Shown here piece after piece: positions 46,555 to 59,519 of a DNA stretch of 64,000 bases. The position numbers and the translations under genes are program-made. Every line of letters starts with the position of its first letter. Within the stretch, counting starts at the first letter, position 1. The DNA is from Lonicera japonica (lineage: Eukaryota > Streptophyta > Magnoliopsida > Dipsacales > Caprifoliaceae). The stretch lies in assembly GCA_021464415.1 (NCBI GenBank), contig CM038467.1, positions 12,851,411 through 12,915,410 of the forward strand, given 5' to 3'. The notes under the pieces are model-generated. The model was not told the DNA's origin. It made no database searches and saw nothing but the letters and a program-made list of their open reading frames with translations.

Positions 46555-47897
46555 TATATATATACATAAATCTTTCCCATACACACAAGTAAGTACACAC
46601 TTGTGGGTATTTCGGTGGGACCCATGTAAAAACAAACGAAAGCTTGCTGCCTTTAACAAAACAAAACAGAAGCTTTCAATAAAAACAAACCCCTCCTCTC
46701 TCTAGAACACCAATCTTATTTTCCCCTCTTTCTCCGACTGAACTCCTCCCACTGAAACTCCTCATTTTATATCGAATGAAGCCTTTTCTCTCTCTACAAT
46801 TGGGAAAATTATGCCAAAATTTGCTGGTAAGAGCTTCAACACCCGTTAATAATTGGTAAAATTATGCCACTTAGACTAGCACAAGAATTGGGAATATTAT
46901 GTTATGTAGATGATTAACCATGGTACTTAAACCAACAATTACTGTAAATTGTTACTTGGTTACAACTTTGGTTATTTGGAAGACAAATTCCATTGTACTT
47001 GTTCCCTCATCTTTAACAATTCTCATTTAGCTGTGACTTTCTTATGCAGCTATGGTGAGGAAAGAAATTCAGGAAGAAACTGACAGAGTGACTGGGAGGA
47101 CAATTTAACAGAGTGGTGTCATTATTTCATATTTGGATAATTTTCTTAACATAGCCCTTCTCTTCGTGCAATTTTCTACATATGTGTGAGAAGAATTTTG
47201 TAATGGTTTTGGCTTACTCAATATTTTGGCTCGTAGGGTCTTTATGTATACACAAAATAAAAGCTTACATAATGATGAAATTTCGGACTGTGGAAAAATA
47301 ACTTAAATCCCATAACAACATAATTTTGAAACCTATAAGAGAAACGACAATCCATACTTTACTGGATTTCAAGCGTGTGGGAAAACAACAATCCAAACCC
47401 AAATTTGTTAAAGCTGATTTCAAACCCAAATCTCACCCAAAGTATCAAACCTAAATTCCTTTAACTATTAAATCCAAATGCGTAGAAAATCCATGAAATT
47501 AGATTAATGCCCAAACAAAACTCAAAACAAACTTCAACATAGCCAAATCTTCAAGAATTCCTTTGTTAATGCTTTCCTTCAATGGAATGGATCTCGTCTC
47601 GAGAGGGAGAGAAGAGCTCGGTAGAGAGGTCTCACCACGGTAGAGAAAGAAAAAGCACGATAGAGAGAGAAGAGGCTTTAGTCCGATAGAGAAGAGAGGA
47701 GTTTCAGTAAGAGGAGTTTAGTCGGAGAGAGATGGGGAAATAAGCTCGATGTTCTCAGAGAGAGAGAGGGTTTGTTTTTACTGAAAGTTCCGTTTTGTTT
47801 TTTTAAAGCCAGCAAGCTCCATTTGTTTTAACATGGGTCCCACCGAAATACGCACTTGTGCGTATGGGAAAGATTTTGTATATATATATATATATAA
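46555..47897. mobile_element. Foldback element with arms of about 250 bp
   Basis: The left arm (46,560-46,800: AATCTTTCCCATACACACAA, ATTTCGGTGGGACCCATG, AACTCCTC..CTGAAACTCCTC) is inverted at 47,640-47,880 (CATGGGTCCCACCGAAATAC, GTATGGGAAAGATTTTGTAT). The 840-bp loop is AT-rich and non-coding; no transposase. It is inserted in a (TA)n context, which hides any TSD. A Mutator foldback is the likeliest class. Confidence 0.75.
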
Positions 47898-50800
47898 TAT
47901 GTATACAATATGCTATAGTGTAATTTATATAAATTTATTTTATATATGTGGATTTTGTTGTTGAGTTTTACAGTGTATTAATGCAGTGTAAATTTTAGAA
48001 CTTATTTGAGTTTATGACAATACAATATTCATGAATGTACATAGAATTTCTTGACATAAATAATTAACCACAAGGAGTTTTATAATATGGCCGGTGTTTT
48101 ATTTTCTAAAAAGACTGGAAAGTTGAGAAATCACAAATTTCCCAAATAAAATAACTCTCAAGCTGCTCCTGCAATGGAATTATAACCACCAATGACTTAT
48201 TAGAATTTTGGATTCTTGTTTTAGCAACTACAACAATGAAATTAAAACCGTGGCTTTCCATTAATTTCACTAAAAATCATTGTGAAAGAATAAAATGTAT
48301 TGATGGAGTTATCAAACGTTTCCTAAAAGAGTAGTGTATTGCACATAAACTTGTCAAAGCTTTACAAGAAGTAAATCAAACTTCTATTGGGGTGTCTTAA
48401 CAGATAAGTGTGCTCTTACAAATTTTTAAATTAAATGCGAGTGCTTAAAAAATTGGATTTTATAAATGTGTTTACCAACACCTTTAAAAATTGGTGTTGA
48501 AATTGGATTTTATGGGTGCGTTTACCAACACCCTTTTAAATTTTAAAAAATTATTTAAATATTATTTAAATTATTTTATGTTTTTCGAATGTTTCCCTTC
48601 TGACTTTTATTAATTATAATTAAACGGAAGTGTTGTAAGAGGTGATTCTATAATATAATTGTCGATTTTTTAGTTGTCGCATAACGTTAAAGCTACACAA
48701 TTGGTAATGAATTGACAAACAATGATAGAATTATTTTGTATTTCTACAATATTTACAAAGAGAAACGAAACTAATGGAGAATAATGAGACGGCGTCAATG
48801 TGAATGTTAATTAATACGATATCAATTTAGCTTATTTTGCGAGTGATATATGACATGTACAAATCTAAGCCACTTATTATGAATAAATGGTTAAGATTAT
48901 CCCCAATTGTTCTGTGCAGTGCATCACCTAAACTATAGATAAGTCGTTCCCCCTCTGAGGGAGGGATGGGACTCAAATACATTACATGTATAGATTTCAC
49001 ATTTTTTTTGAGTTGATAAATATCAATGATCAAGATGAGTATAAATATCTAACAAATATAATAATTTACTAAAAGCAATTATGTCATTTAAGCATATAAT
49101 TATCAAATTAAATTAAAAATAATTGCATTTTTTGGCCTGAGCTACAACCAAAATTAATGGGTTAAATATATAATATTGGGCTATTTATTAATTAGTAAAA
49201 TGAAGGTGGGTTTAAGTAAAGAAACCCTTAGAAATTTTAGTTAAATACTAATTTGCTAAAAAAGCAAAAAAAATAGAGATAAACCTCTTGCAACTCCCCA
49301 TTGCTATTTTCGACCACTTCCACAATGCAACCACCTCTCTCATCCCCATTAATATCAAACCGCTCCTTCTATATATATATATACACATCAACTTTCTCTC
49401 TCATCTCATTACCATCCACACACATTATCCATGGTTAGGTTTAATGATTTCAGGTTCCATTTGGTGTTAAATCTTTATATTAATTTGGGTTTAATTACTA
49501 GCATAAATGGATGTCTAGAAATTCGAACATGTTCTTGTATTTAAATATGAATTTTGTAGATATTTATCCGAATGAATATTTGAAAAAGAGGATTTGCATG
49601 GTATTTTTAAAATTATAAGAAAACGGATATGCTTAATGATTGTATTCAATATGGATAATCCGCATCCGATGTGGGATTATCCATATTTGTAGATATTCGT
49701 TTTACCATATATCAGTATCCGTTATAATTTAATATATGTAATGTATATGTACATATATTTAATGTATATGTACATATATTCTCTCCCGTAAAACAATTGG
49801 AAATGCTAAGTTAGGTATTCACAAGATGGCCAAATTTTTTAAAATCTTTTAAATTAAACAAATAAAAAATGCTTAAAAAGGGGAAAACAAGAAAACAAAA
49901 AAGAAAGGCCTACTTCATATTTACAGGCATATGTGATTTGCTAGTATGAAATGTAAAGTCTAAGTTTATGTTGTATTTATTCCTTCAATAAAAACACGTT
50001 TGCTTGTAAGTTGTGGAGTCGTTCGAGATTACATCTGAAGAATTACAAGCAAGTTAAGCTAACGAATCGATGCATTGAAGGATTATATCAGGATATATAC
50101 AGTGAGCATTAGCATTTGAATATGATTCTTCATAAGGTGGTTATTTTTAGAAAAGCGAAATTCAAAGTCTTGTTGAATCAATTTCATAATTTTTTAAAGA
50201 GTTTGGGAAAAAAATCCATTTGTGGACTTGGTCTGGCATGAAAATACTCAAGGAACTTGAATTTTAAAAATTGGACCAGTACAAGTGCTTATGTTGGTCC
50301 GGTCTGGCTATTCTTTGGTCCACCAGATTTCCAAAGGGGAGGACTGGTCCAGCTTTTGCTAACTTAGACCAGTCCGGCAGTAAAATTGGGCTAAGAAGTT
50401 TTTTATCGCAAAAATTTCTTTTTTAAAATTTGTTTTCCTATTTCAAAAAGATTTTTAACTTAAGTCTTTTCCAATAAATAAAACACATTACCTATTTCAA
50501 AAACACATATTTTTACACATGTTCTGAGAGAGTTTTTCACATCTTAAAGAGAAATTAAAACCTCAAAACATAAAATTTACCTTAGGGCTTTTAATTCATG
50601 CCAAATCAAGCGTTATTTATCTAAAGAATAAATCAGATTCTAAAGTGCGTGTGATTCGCAACTGATAATTAAAGAACGGTGTGATACTGTGGCGAAGTGA
50701 TTCGTTGTGAACTTATTTGTACAATTTGGATAGGAGGTCTATAGACGCAGAAGATTGGAGACTTTTGCAGGCAGCTTTTGCAATTTGAGATTAATCGAGT

Positions 50801-51910
50801 CTGTAAACTTTTGTGCATTTACTGAATTATTAAGGATTGGTCTTGCACTGCAGAGATATCTCGTTAATTCTTGGTGTTTACTTATCTATTTCATTGCTTT
50901 ATTAATCAGTACATGCTAGAAAATATTAAACAGGTTTTTCAGAATTAAAATTCATAAAATTCTAAGTTTACTTATTGATTCCATTAAAATTGATTTTTGA
51001 TAATTAAATCATTAAATAAGAAACTTAGGGTTAATAATTAATTTGTTTCCGCACACGCACGCTCTAGATTTTTCATGAAAAGTTCGAGACCATATCAAAT
51101 TTAAATGGTAATTATTTTTCAACGTTGATATGTCATTTGGATTTATTTGGTGGTTATCCTAGTATTTAATGTTTCTATTGTTATAAATAAAAGAAATTCA
51201 TTATTTGAGTTCAAAGTTTACTATAAAAATGTTAATCTTTGTTTTAATAATTTTGCAATGCTTCGATCTATTTCTCGAGTTATAACTTCTAAAATATTTT
51301 GTTTTAATTAATAAATCAAATAGATAATTATATTTTTAAGGATTTACCTAATTTTTGAATTAACAAAATATTGGGTAATGTTTCTATTGTTATAAATAAA
51401 AAAATGAATATGAGTATCATCAGAATTCGAATAATCTGATAGGATAAGAATACACTCAACTTGGATAGCACATTAAGAAAAAGCTATGGATAATGAGGTT
51501 CTTGAGCATTTTCAGTAAGATATTGTTCACTTTAGTCAAAACCCATAAGGTTTTGTTCTTTTTCCAAAAAGTTAAACGGACTAATAATACATATATAACA
51601 TATTAATTTACCTCACCCAAATAATATGAGATAAACACTTATAACGTGTAGCTTGGCAACATTTAATGCAACCAATCAAGGTTCATACGGCAATTCACTT
51701 AACACTAGAGTCGTTTTCACTCTCTCTGGTAGCCTTTTTATAATCAATCCAAAGGATGTAACCAATAATTATATTTAAATCTAATAAATTTTAAAACCTA
51801 AAAATTATTAAATTCAAAATTGCCCAAAATAATCATGGATCGAAAAATAAATTCGATTCTTAATGATTCAACATAAAGACCGCTCTGATACCACTTGTTA
51901 GATCTAAATA
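47898..51910. other. Long AT-rich intergenic stretch
   Basis: No gene recognised. Small features: three spaced repeats of ACCAACACC around 48,474-48,540 (fragment of a MITE related to 38,729-39,232); a tandem AATGTATATGTACATATAT at about 49,740-49,778; and GGTCCGGTCTGGCTATT / GGACTGGTCCAGC inverted motifs at 50,220-50,395, perhaps a degenerate MITE. Confidence 0.45.
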
Positions 51911-51915
51911 ACCAC

Positions 51916-52998
51916 TGTAGACACCCCGATCCGTGACCCCCGCAAGAACCCTAACGACCTTCGAGAACTACTGTTTTTGGAGTCTGAGACCCACCCGAGC
52001 ACCCGAAACTACCCCGAAAGGATTTGTTGGCCAACAAACCTATTTTTAAGTGGGATTGTCGCATGACATATCAGTATGTCGCGCGACAATCACTCCTTTG
52101 TCGCGCGACAAACCCCTCTGACCCCGACCATCTACTTTCTGACACGTCAGTCTGTCAGAAACATCACTTCAGCCGTTTGTCGCGCGACATGGTACACATT
52201 GTCGCGCGACACATGTCCTTTCGGGGGAAATGTCGCGCGACAATCCTCCCTGAGCAATATAAATAGGCCAACACCCCCATGGGTTCTAGACGGCAACTTC
52301 TCGCCACAATTTCTATACTAAAATTCTTTATTCTCTGTGATATTTTCTAATTTTTAAGCCTTCTCCGGAAGCATATCTGATAACATTTATTTTCGCAAGA
52401 GTTTCGGATCTAATCTTGGCACCCGGAGTGCCACCTTCTAGAGTCAGACCGCCGGAAATATTTCTAAGTGGCGACATGGTTGTGGTAGATTCCTAGTAAG
52501 CGAAGTGGCGACATGGTTGTGGTAGATTCCTAGTAAGCGAAGTGGCGACATGGTTGTGGTAGATTCCTAACGCGCTCGAAAATTAAGTTTTCATTAGTTA
52601 TTTCCAGAAAGCAGTAGAATATCAGTAAAAGCATCCAAGTTTTTCAACATAGAATAAATATATAAGACCACTAGAGACCGAAAGGGCAGAATGGGTGCTT
52701 AACACTTTCCCAAACCGTAATATAGTTCCCGAACCCTATAGAATCCTGGTTTCATAGACAAACGTGTAAAAAAAGGCTTATATGTAGCCTTCCCTATTAC
52801 ACAATCTTTTTGTCCGTTTTCTTGTAAAATGTACTGACGACTCTGAACGAACCCTCTTGCATCTAAAAATAGGATATAGGGACACCCGATATGAATTATC
52901 AACATATAGAAGCAAATGGAACAACGAAATCCTTTCCGATGTTTCAGATTCCCAAACCAGAGGCTGAGAACCTGGGGTCGCATTTGCGGATTCTCACA
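51916..52998 (+). mobile_element. Solo LTR of the palindrome-array family (copy 3)
   Basis: Starts TGTAGACACCCCGATCCG and ends TTGCGGATTCTCACA, with a perfect 5-bp duplication ACCAC (51911-51915; 52999-53003). At 1,083 bp it is shorter than the other two. It has one instead of two spacer blocks in the palindrome array, a TATA box AATATAAATAGGCC at 52,256-52,269, and a private near-threefold tandem of GTGGCGACATGGTTGTGGTA (period 36-37 bp) at 52,469-52,568. Confidence 0.92.
52057..52242. repeat. Array of the palindrome TGTCGCGCGACA (LTR copy 3)
   Basis: Perfect units start at 52077, 52099, 52178, 52200 and 52231; the variant TGTCGCATGACA is at 52057. The block lies directly upstream of the TATA box on the same strand. 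GTTTGTTGGCCAACAAAC at about 52,023-52,040 is a further palindrome at the distal end. Confidence 0.9.
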
Positions 52999-54082
52999 AC
53001 CACAAACCTTAAAATAATTCTTGTCGTATCACAAAGAATCAACAAATTAATATGTGGAAGCGTACCTGAATCCATAGCGTGTATTTGTAGCAGAGTGGTT
53101 GGTCTTCCAGATCTATACGTATTCTTTAGAGAAACTTTTATTCATTCTTTATACTATCTATGATGATGAGGATTCAACAAGGACATAATACGTATGTGCA
53201 ATCTGGCGACTATAACCACAAAATATATAGATAGTAAACCTTGCTATCTATTTAGTATTTCTATTTTAGCCCATCATAAAAATATAAATTATAAGTATCT
53301 ACACATTAAGGACTTACATTGTATTTGATACATTTAAGTCCAAATACCTTAAACCTTATTTGATCACTTTTAAAGTGTACTTATATTCGATAATCCACAA
53401 CACATAATCACTACATTAAATCTAGGTATCTGGCATGATATTTTGGCAGTGCCTATAGCTGTGGCAAAATAAGTGCACCTTATCACAGTTCAACAGGTTT
53501 AGTGTTCCATATTTGGAACGGTTTTTATCGATGCCAGATATGTACCAAATTGTTTTCCCTTTCCATTCTCGTTGACTAATATTTTCGACTACTCGCTGGC
53601 ATATTTATTGAGATTCCCGCCCAATTTTTTTCAAAATCCCTCCTTGGTTCTTAAATCAGCCTAATTAGAAGTAAAAAAAATTCAATATTTTAAAATATTA
53701 ATTTTTAGTAATTAATATTATAGTAAGACACTTGGCTTAATATAATATATTATTATTAATTTAAGTTTTGCGTTTTTTTTTGCACTTAAAATTAATTAAT
53801 ATATTTTTTTAATTTATAAAAATACATCTTAAAAATTTGATTGTACCTACAATCTTTCTTTTTTGTATATATAAAAACATGATATTTGTTTTGTACAAGT
53901 GATGTATTTTTCCAATTTGTTTAAAAAATATTTTTTTGTCTTGGACAAAAATTACATTTTCTTTAATTTAAAAATAGGTACAAATTAAAAATAAGATTGC
54001 AACTAGCAAAGATTTTTTTTTTGTTTTTTTAACCAATGATGTGATAGATTCAGATGGGACTTCTTCTAGTTTTTTCTTATAA

Positions 54083-54552
54083 GAGCATTCTACAGTGGGG
54101 TAGGGTAAAATGATAAATTTACCCTATCTCAAGTCCACAGCGGAAAGAAAATGTAGGCTTAAAATTTTAGCAGGTAGGGTATCGAACGAGTAAATTTATC
54201 TTACGGCTAAATTTTACTCATATGAATGTGGCTCATTCGTATGACCTTTTTTTTCTTTTTTTTTGATAAACCTCATACAATAGTGGTTCATTCGTATGAC
54301 CACTTTTTTTTTTTTTTGTGAAAAACCTCATACAATAGTGGCACATTTGTATGACTTTTTTTTTTGATAAACCTCATACAATAGTGGCTCATTCGTATGA
54401 GCTTTTTTTTTTTAACCCATACGAATGAGCTTCATTCGTATGCATCATTTTAATTTTTTTTTACCATATCCGTTGTATTCTCCTCTAAAATATAATTAAA
54501 TGTATGTTAAATTTAGACTAAATTTTTCTACTACGCTGTGGATGCTCTGAGA
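54083..54552. mobile_element. MITE with an internal four-fold repeat
   Basis: Ends AGAGCATTCTACAGTGGGG and (reverse complement) AGAGCATCCACAGCGTAG are inverted repeats of a common plant MITE type. Between 54,235 and 54,440, four degenerate units of about 60 bp share GATAAACCTCATACAATAGTGG and CATTCGTATGA. Confidence 0.65.
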
Positions 54553-54788
54553 AAAAGATGATTTCTTTTGTGCCAATGATAGATAATGTCAATCGGTATT
54601 TTCTAATTAAATATAAAGTAAAAGTTAGACGGAAATCCGATAAGCCTTTTTAAAATTCAAAATTATTTTTTTATACTAAGGATGGATAGATCCAATAGTT
54701 CAAGAATGGTGATAGGCCCAGCGAGGTTCAAACCTGAAGGCGTTACGTGAATTCATATTTTTAACCAATAATACTCTTAACCTATATA

Positions 54789-55036
54789 TTCCCTCCGTCT
54801 CAATTTAATTGTTCACTATTCCATATTTAGCAGGTCATTAATTACAACGCTTTCTATAATTTTCAATATTACCCTTTAAGCTTCCACCACTTTCATTATT
54901 ATTGGGTCCCGCCACCTTTTTTAAGAGAAAAGTAAAGGGCATTTTTGAAAATAAGCATTTTCTCTTAGAGTAATTATTATGTTTTTTTAATTTTTAGTTT
55001 TTCAAAGTGTGACAATTAAATTGGGAACAGAGAGAT
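54789..55036. mobile_element. Stowaway-like MITE, copy 2
   Basis: 248 bp; ends TTCCCTCCGTCTCAATTTAA and (reverse complement) ATCTCTCTGTTCCCAATTTAA-like, flanked by TA (54787-54788; 55037-55038). It is the same family as 43,553-43,827, sharing CAGGTCATTAATTACAACGC and TTACCCTTTAAGC. Confidence 0.75.
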
Positions 55037-56639
55037 TATTAATTAAAATCTATCATAAAACACTATATTGTATTAAGATTTAATAAGTATGAAAGAGTAC
55101 AACATTACACATGGGTTAGGTATGTTACAATCATCATGCCCGAACAAATAAAACGTCTAGTTTTTACTCATACAATAATAGTGGTAATTACTATATTTAT
55201 TTTTTAACATTATTTTTTTAAAAAGAAAACTCTGGTACAAGCCACACGTGATATTAACATTTATAATTTTGTCATTTATTAAAAAAAAGGGCATTGTTTA
55301 ATTTTAATAAAGGTAATTTTCACTTAAAACTTGCATTTTATGTTTATTTTTACCATAGTATAATATTGATAATAATTAATATATTTGTTTTTTAACATTA
55401 CATTTTTAATAATAAAGTGAATTTTGAATACATTAATTTTTTCTCTTAAATTAAAAAACATCTCCACCATTCAATCTTTTATATATCCGTGATACTCAAT
55501 TTTCTTCCATACCCAAATCCTAAGAAATCTTTCACAATTTCACCAAAGTGCCGTAGGTATGGTTGCATTGTAAAGTTTATGCATATTTATTTTAATTTGT
55601 ATATGATACAATAATTAAATTTAAGAAACAATCATTGACAACTCATTGCAATATTGTAGAAGTTGACAACTCAAAGGCTGAATTAAAATTGACTTCGAGT
55701 TTTTAAAAGTGAACTTTTACCGTATATAATATATATATATATACCACAGGAAAACACACAGAGATATAATATTTTAATATGAATGGCAAGTATAACTCAT
55801 TGTTTTTATTGCACTAATACTAGTCATTGGTTAAGTTGTTCACTAAAGAATATGTCATGTACTCATCATGACCACCTATGAAAGTATCAACAAGCAATAA
55901 AGGTACAATTGGGCATGCAAAAGTAATTATTGAACAGAGAGGAAATCAGATTTTCCATTGAAGGAAATTTAGATGACATAATTAAGATTAAGCTACAATC
56001 ATAATATAGTCGCGTATGTTTTCCTGTTTATTATCTTGTGTTTGGAAAAAGCATTAGTGTGCGAGAAATGTGGTGGTTGATTGGTAGTGAGAAAACTAAT
56101 TAGGAGGTATTGTTGTTTGTTGCATGAGGCAAAGTTTCCGCAACTGATAATGTTGAAGTAGAGAACAGAAAACAATGTTGAAAAGTAATTTTATTCACTT
56201 CGATCATCTTAGTTTTTGCGAATAAATGGCGTTCTTTGCTGGTGCTTTACTGAAAACATTGATTCATGTGTGCCAAACATTAATTTTATTCTTTAATTTT
56301 TTTATTTTTTGGTAAAAGTTATACATGTTACAATAGTTTAACTTGTATTTACATTAATATTAATATTTTGGGTATTGTACATTTACTAATTACAAGCTTG
56401 GTGATTGTTTTTGTGGATTATAATATCCTTTTTAATTGAAATATATTTGGCAAAAAAATAAACGGATCTGGAACGGTTTATAGTAGTTCCAAATTCGTTG
56501 CAGTTTTGCTGAAAAAATGGCACCGTTTGACCAAACTATAAGCACAGAATGGGAAGGGAAACAGCCGCCCAAAAAAATGCCACTCCTGTTTTTGGAACGG
56601 TTTAGAGTAGTTCCTGTTTGGGGTTTCTGGTGTAGTGAA

Positions 56640-57200
56640 TTATTGCACATATAAGCCCAATGTTAAATTAAAGATCCAACACCTAACCCTCCTACATCGT
56701 CTTGATTGGTATGGTTCTCGAATTGGGTGGGAGTCCTGTTTGTTTCAAAGGATTTCAAATGTTAAGTCCTCCTCGTTTTCTTTCATCCGACAAGGCCTTA
56801 ATCTTAAGGCTCATAAAGTAGTCGGTGAATCTGGTTGCTAAGTCCTCCCTCCCATCTCATTGGATGTCGAATCCTCCTATTTTTTTATTAGGACAACTTT
56901 TGTTTCTATTTTGTGTTTATGTTTTGCCTTTTGTTTTGAAGTTTTAGTATTCAAAAAAAAAAAAAAAAAAAAAACTAATAAGAATTTGTACAAAAACAAA
57001 TCTAGACATGTGATGCGTAATCGATTTGGTATATATAATTTGAAAGACAAATTTTAGCAATAATGATTAATGATTTAGTTGTTATTGTTCCAATATGTTG
57101 TTCAAAAACGAATCAAATCGTAGTTTTGAACTAATCAACTTTTTTATGCGATTATGGATGCGATTGTCAATATAAGAGCTAAGCAAACCTTATTTTGTTG
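56640..57200. other. Intergenic, poly(A) tract
   Basis: A run of A at 56,952-56,973; no gene recognised. The 56,635-56,841 ORF has no family features. Confidence 0.4.
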
Positions 57201-57351
57201 ATTAATGTCTTACTACGTTACTTATTCAGAAGTTACACACTCCAATTCATCAAGAAACGATGATTTTGCAAGAACCTGGCAAGCTAAACAGAGCAAGAAA
57301 TACATAGTAATCAATTAACCAAACATTAGGAACACAAACTTGGACACCTAG

Positions 57352-58671
57352 CTACGGAGACTTCTCTATTTTGCCCACACCACCCCCCAAAGTTTTCCGA
57401 GGATGACGAGAAATCTTGTAAGCACAACCAAAGTTCACATAATAATCAGCCACATATAATTGATCGCGGTGCCTATGAACTTCAGTGATAGGCGTGTTGT
57501 TATACGGCGCCCCAAATGTCAGAGTTTCCAGAATTTTGCCATCTCCATTTATCCTTATTCCTCCTGGTATATAATTGGGTTTCTGTATATTCGACGCCAC
57601 CCAAAAATCACCCGATCTCGTCTTCTTAATGTTGGCCGGTGTCGATGTGTTCATTAATAGTTGTGCTGTATTTGCCTTGACACCTGTCAACCAATACTTC
57701 CAGATTCTGTTGCCTGTGAATTCAGAAACAAGGACAAATGAGCTGTCATTAGCCACTCCTACTCCACCAGGTGCTTTAAGCCCAGTTAACAAAACCCTAG
57801 CCTTTTTGGTATTTGGATTGTACACCATGAATTTTCCTGTTGAGTCCCCTGCGTTAATACTCTCTTGAACTTGACTACAAGTGAAAAGTAAAAGAAGTTA
57901 TATTAGAAACTTTTCTGATGAGTGGCAACACGCGTTAATTAACACAGATATGTCAATGATTGTTTGCACCTAATTAATTTGGCCAGCCATATAAATTGGT
58001 CAGCGTAACAACATTATTTTGTACCTCAAATTGTATACAGAGCTTACGTCTGTGAAGTAAACATTTCCCGTGCGCTGGTCCACGTCTATCCCGTCCAGCC
58101 ATTTTAGGGGCTGTCCCCCTACGCTATTGAGGAGTTGAGTTGCGAGACCGCCTTTAGGCCCCACCACGCAGAGGCCATGATATGCGTCGGCCATGTAGAG
58201 CTGATTGGTCTTATAGTGAAACCCCAAGCCCAGAGTCCTTCCACAAATATACCCTAATTTTGGGTCTGCCTTGCCATCGCACAATGTCTTATTCCTGTGA
58301 CCAAGATGACACCGCATAAAGATTAATATAGAACTTGTGACACACTCAATGCATGTTCAATATAATTAAACTTGGTAATTCTTGATACTGTTTTAAAATA
58401 TTAAAAGAGTAAAAATCATGGGTTCAATTCCTGTTAAAATGATATGTATAGTATAGACTGAATGTTTATAAAACTATTCTAAAGTGTTTTTTAAGTACCT
58501 CTTTGGAGAAGCATGGGCAAAGTCGATGGAAGCCTTTGAGGATGTATTGTATTTGAGAATTCTACCGTCGTTAACACCGGTGTAGAGTGCGCCAGTTGAG
58601 TCAAAGATGAAGGCCTCAGGGCCTCCGGATGGCACTGGAAAAGTTTCGAACGATAAAGAAGAAATGCTCAT
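57352..58671 (-). CDS. Strictosidine synthase-like (SSL) protein, gene B, three exons
   Basis: Exons 58671-58499, 58294-58025 and 57874-57352 join in frame to 321 codons with GT-AG introns (204 and 150 bp). Exon 2 is 270 bp with the same phases as in gene A. Conserved blocks: PVPSGGPEA, LCDGKADPKLGYICGRTLG with the cysteine pair, MADAYHGLCVVGPKGG, WLDGIDVDQRTGNVYFTDVS, SEFTGNRIWKYWLTG. The aligned catalytic-glutamate position is threonine (PITEVHRH), so it is unlikely to be a strictosidine synthase. The ATG at 58671 starts directly before the propeller and gives no signal peptide. Yet one frame away, immediately upstream, lies AMLHIIIILFSFSFP, a good signal peptide, so a frameshift near 58,680 probably separated the two. 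The C-terminus is longer than in gene A (HPRKTLGGGVGKIEKSP). Possibly functional without secretion, or an early pseudogene. Confidence 0.82.
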
Positions 58672-59001
58672 GGAGGGGAAAGGAAAAGGAAAATAAAATG
58701 ATGATTATGTGGAGCATGGCTACAGTGTTTCTGCAAGTGAGAATTATTGCCATGCTTTCAACTGAAAAGAAATAGAAACCAATGCAATTATTTATGGACA
58801 ATGCAATATTACACTGTCAAAAATTTGTGGTCCAAATAAAATTTAACCGAGCATTGGTTGGTACTTAAAAATAATTTTTAATATATATCTATCACATTAT
58901 TAGATCTACGGAAAATTTACTGAATAAATTGGCTAGTATGACAAATATTCTCTTAAATTTTTTATCTTTCTTTAGGTGTGAGTCGTGGGACCAGTAACAA
59001 G

Positions 59002-59511
59002 CAGGGGCGGTCCTACACTACGGCAAATGGGGGCAATTGCCCCCAGTTGGCTTTTAATTTTTTTTAATAAATATAGGGTATTTTTTTAAAAAATAAAATT
59101 ATAAAGACTTATGTGCATAAATTTATATTTGAGGGTACTTAAGTGTAATAACAACAAAATTATCAAACTCCACCCACTTGCCAGTTTCCACTGCCGAGAT
59201 CAGAATTCATTTAATTATCAGACTTATTTTAGTACGTTTGTTCCTTTCTTTCTTTCTTTTTGTTTTTGTTCCTCTTCAATAATATTAATAAGAAACACGT
59301 GCTATAACACTTTCAAAATATAAAATCTCGTAAAATTTTATTGTAATTTGTAAGTATTAAATATTTTAAGACTTTTAATTGTATCAAGTATTATTATTAA
59401 TGCGATTATATTTGTGGTTAAATTTGTTCTCGGTTATTGATGTGTTTTAAATATATTTTTGTTTGTTTTGAATTTCGCCCCCGGTTAGTTAAATTTCTGG
59501 GTCCGCCACTG
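59002..59511. mobile_element. hAT-type MITE with 8-bp TSD
   Basis: Ends CAGGGGCGGTCCTACA and (reverse complement) CAGTGGCGGACCCAGAAATT; perfect 8-bp duplication GTAACAAG (58994-59001; 59512-59519). 510 bp, no coding. The block TTATGTGCATAAATTTATA is related to fragments at 14.5-14.7 kb. Confidence 0.88.
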
Positions 59512-59519
59512 GTAACAAG

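Larger units (their letters stand above)
53409..56637. mobile_element. Possible non-autonomous CACTA element
   Basis: Left end CACTACATTAAATC; the reverse complement of the right end is CACTACACCAGAAACCCC. A 3-bp duplication AAT is on both sides (53406-53408; 56638-56640). Sub-terminal GGAACGGTTT motifs occur at about 53,517, 56,470 and 56,594. No transposase is readable, and only the first seven terminal bases match well, so the pairing of these ends is tentative. It contains two MITEs. Confidence 0.5.
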
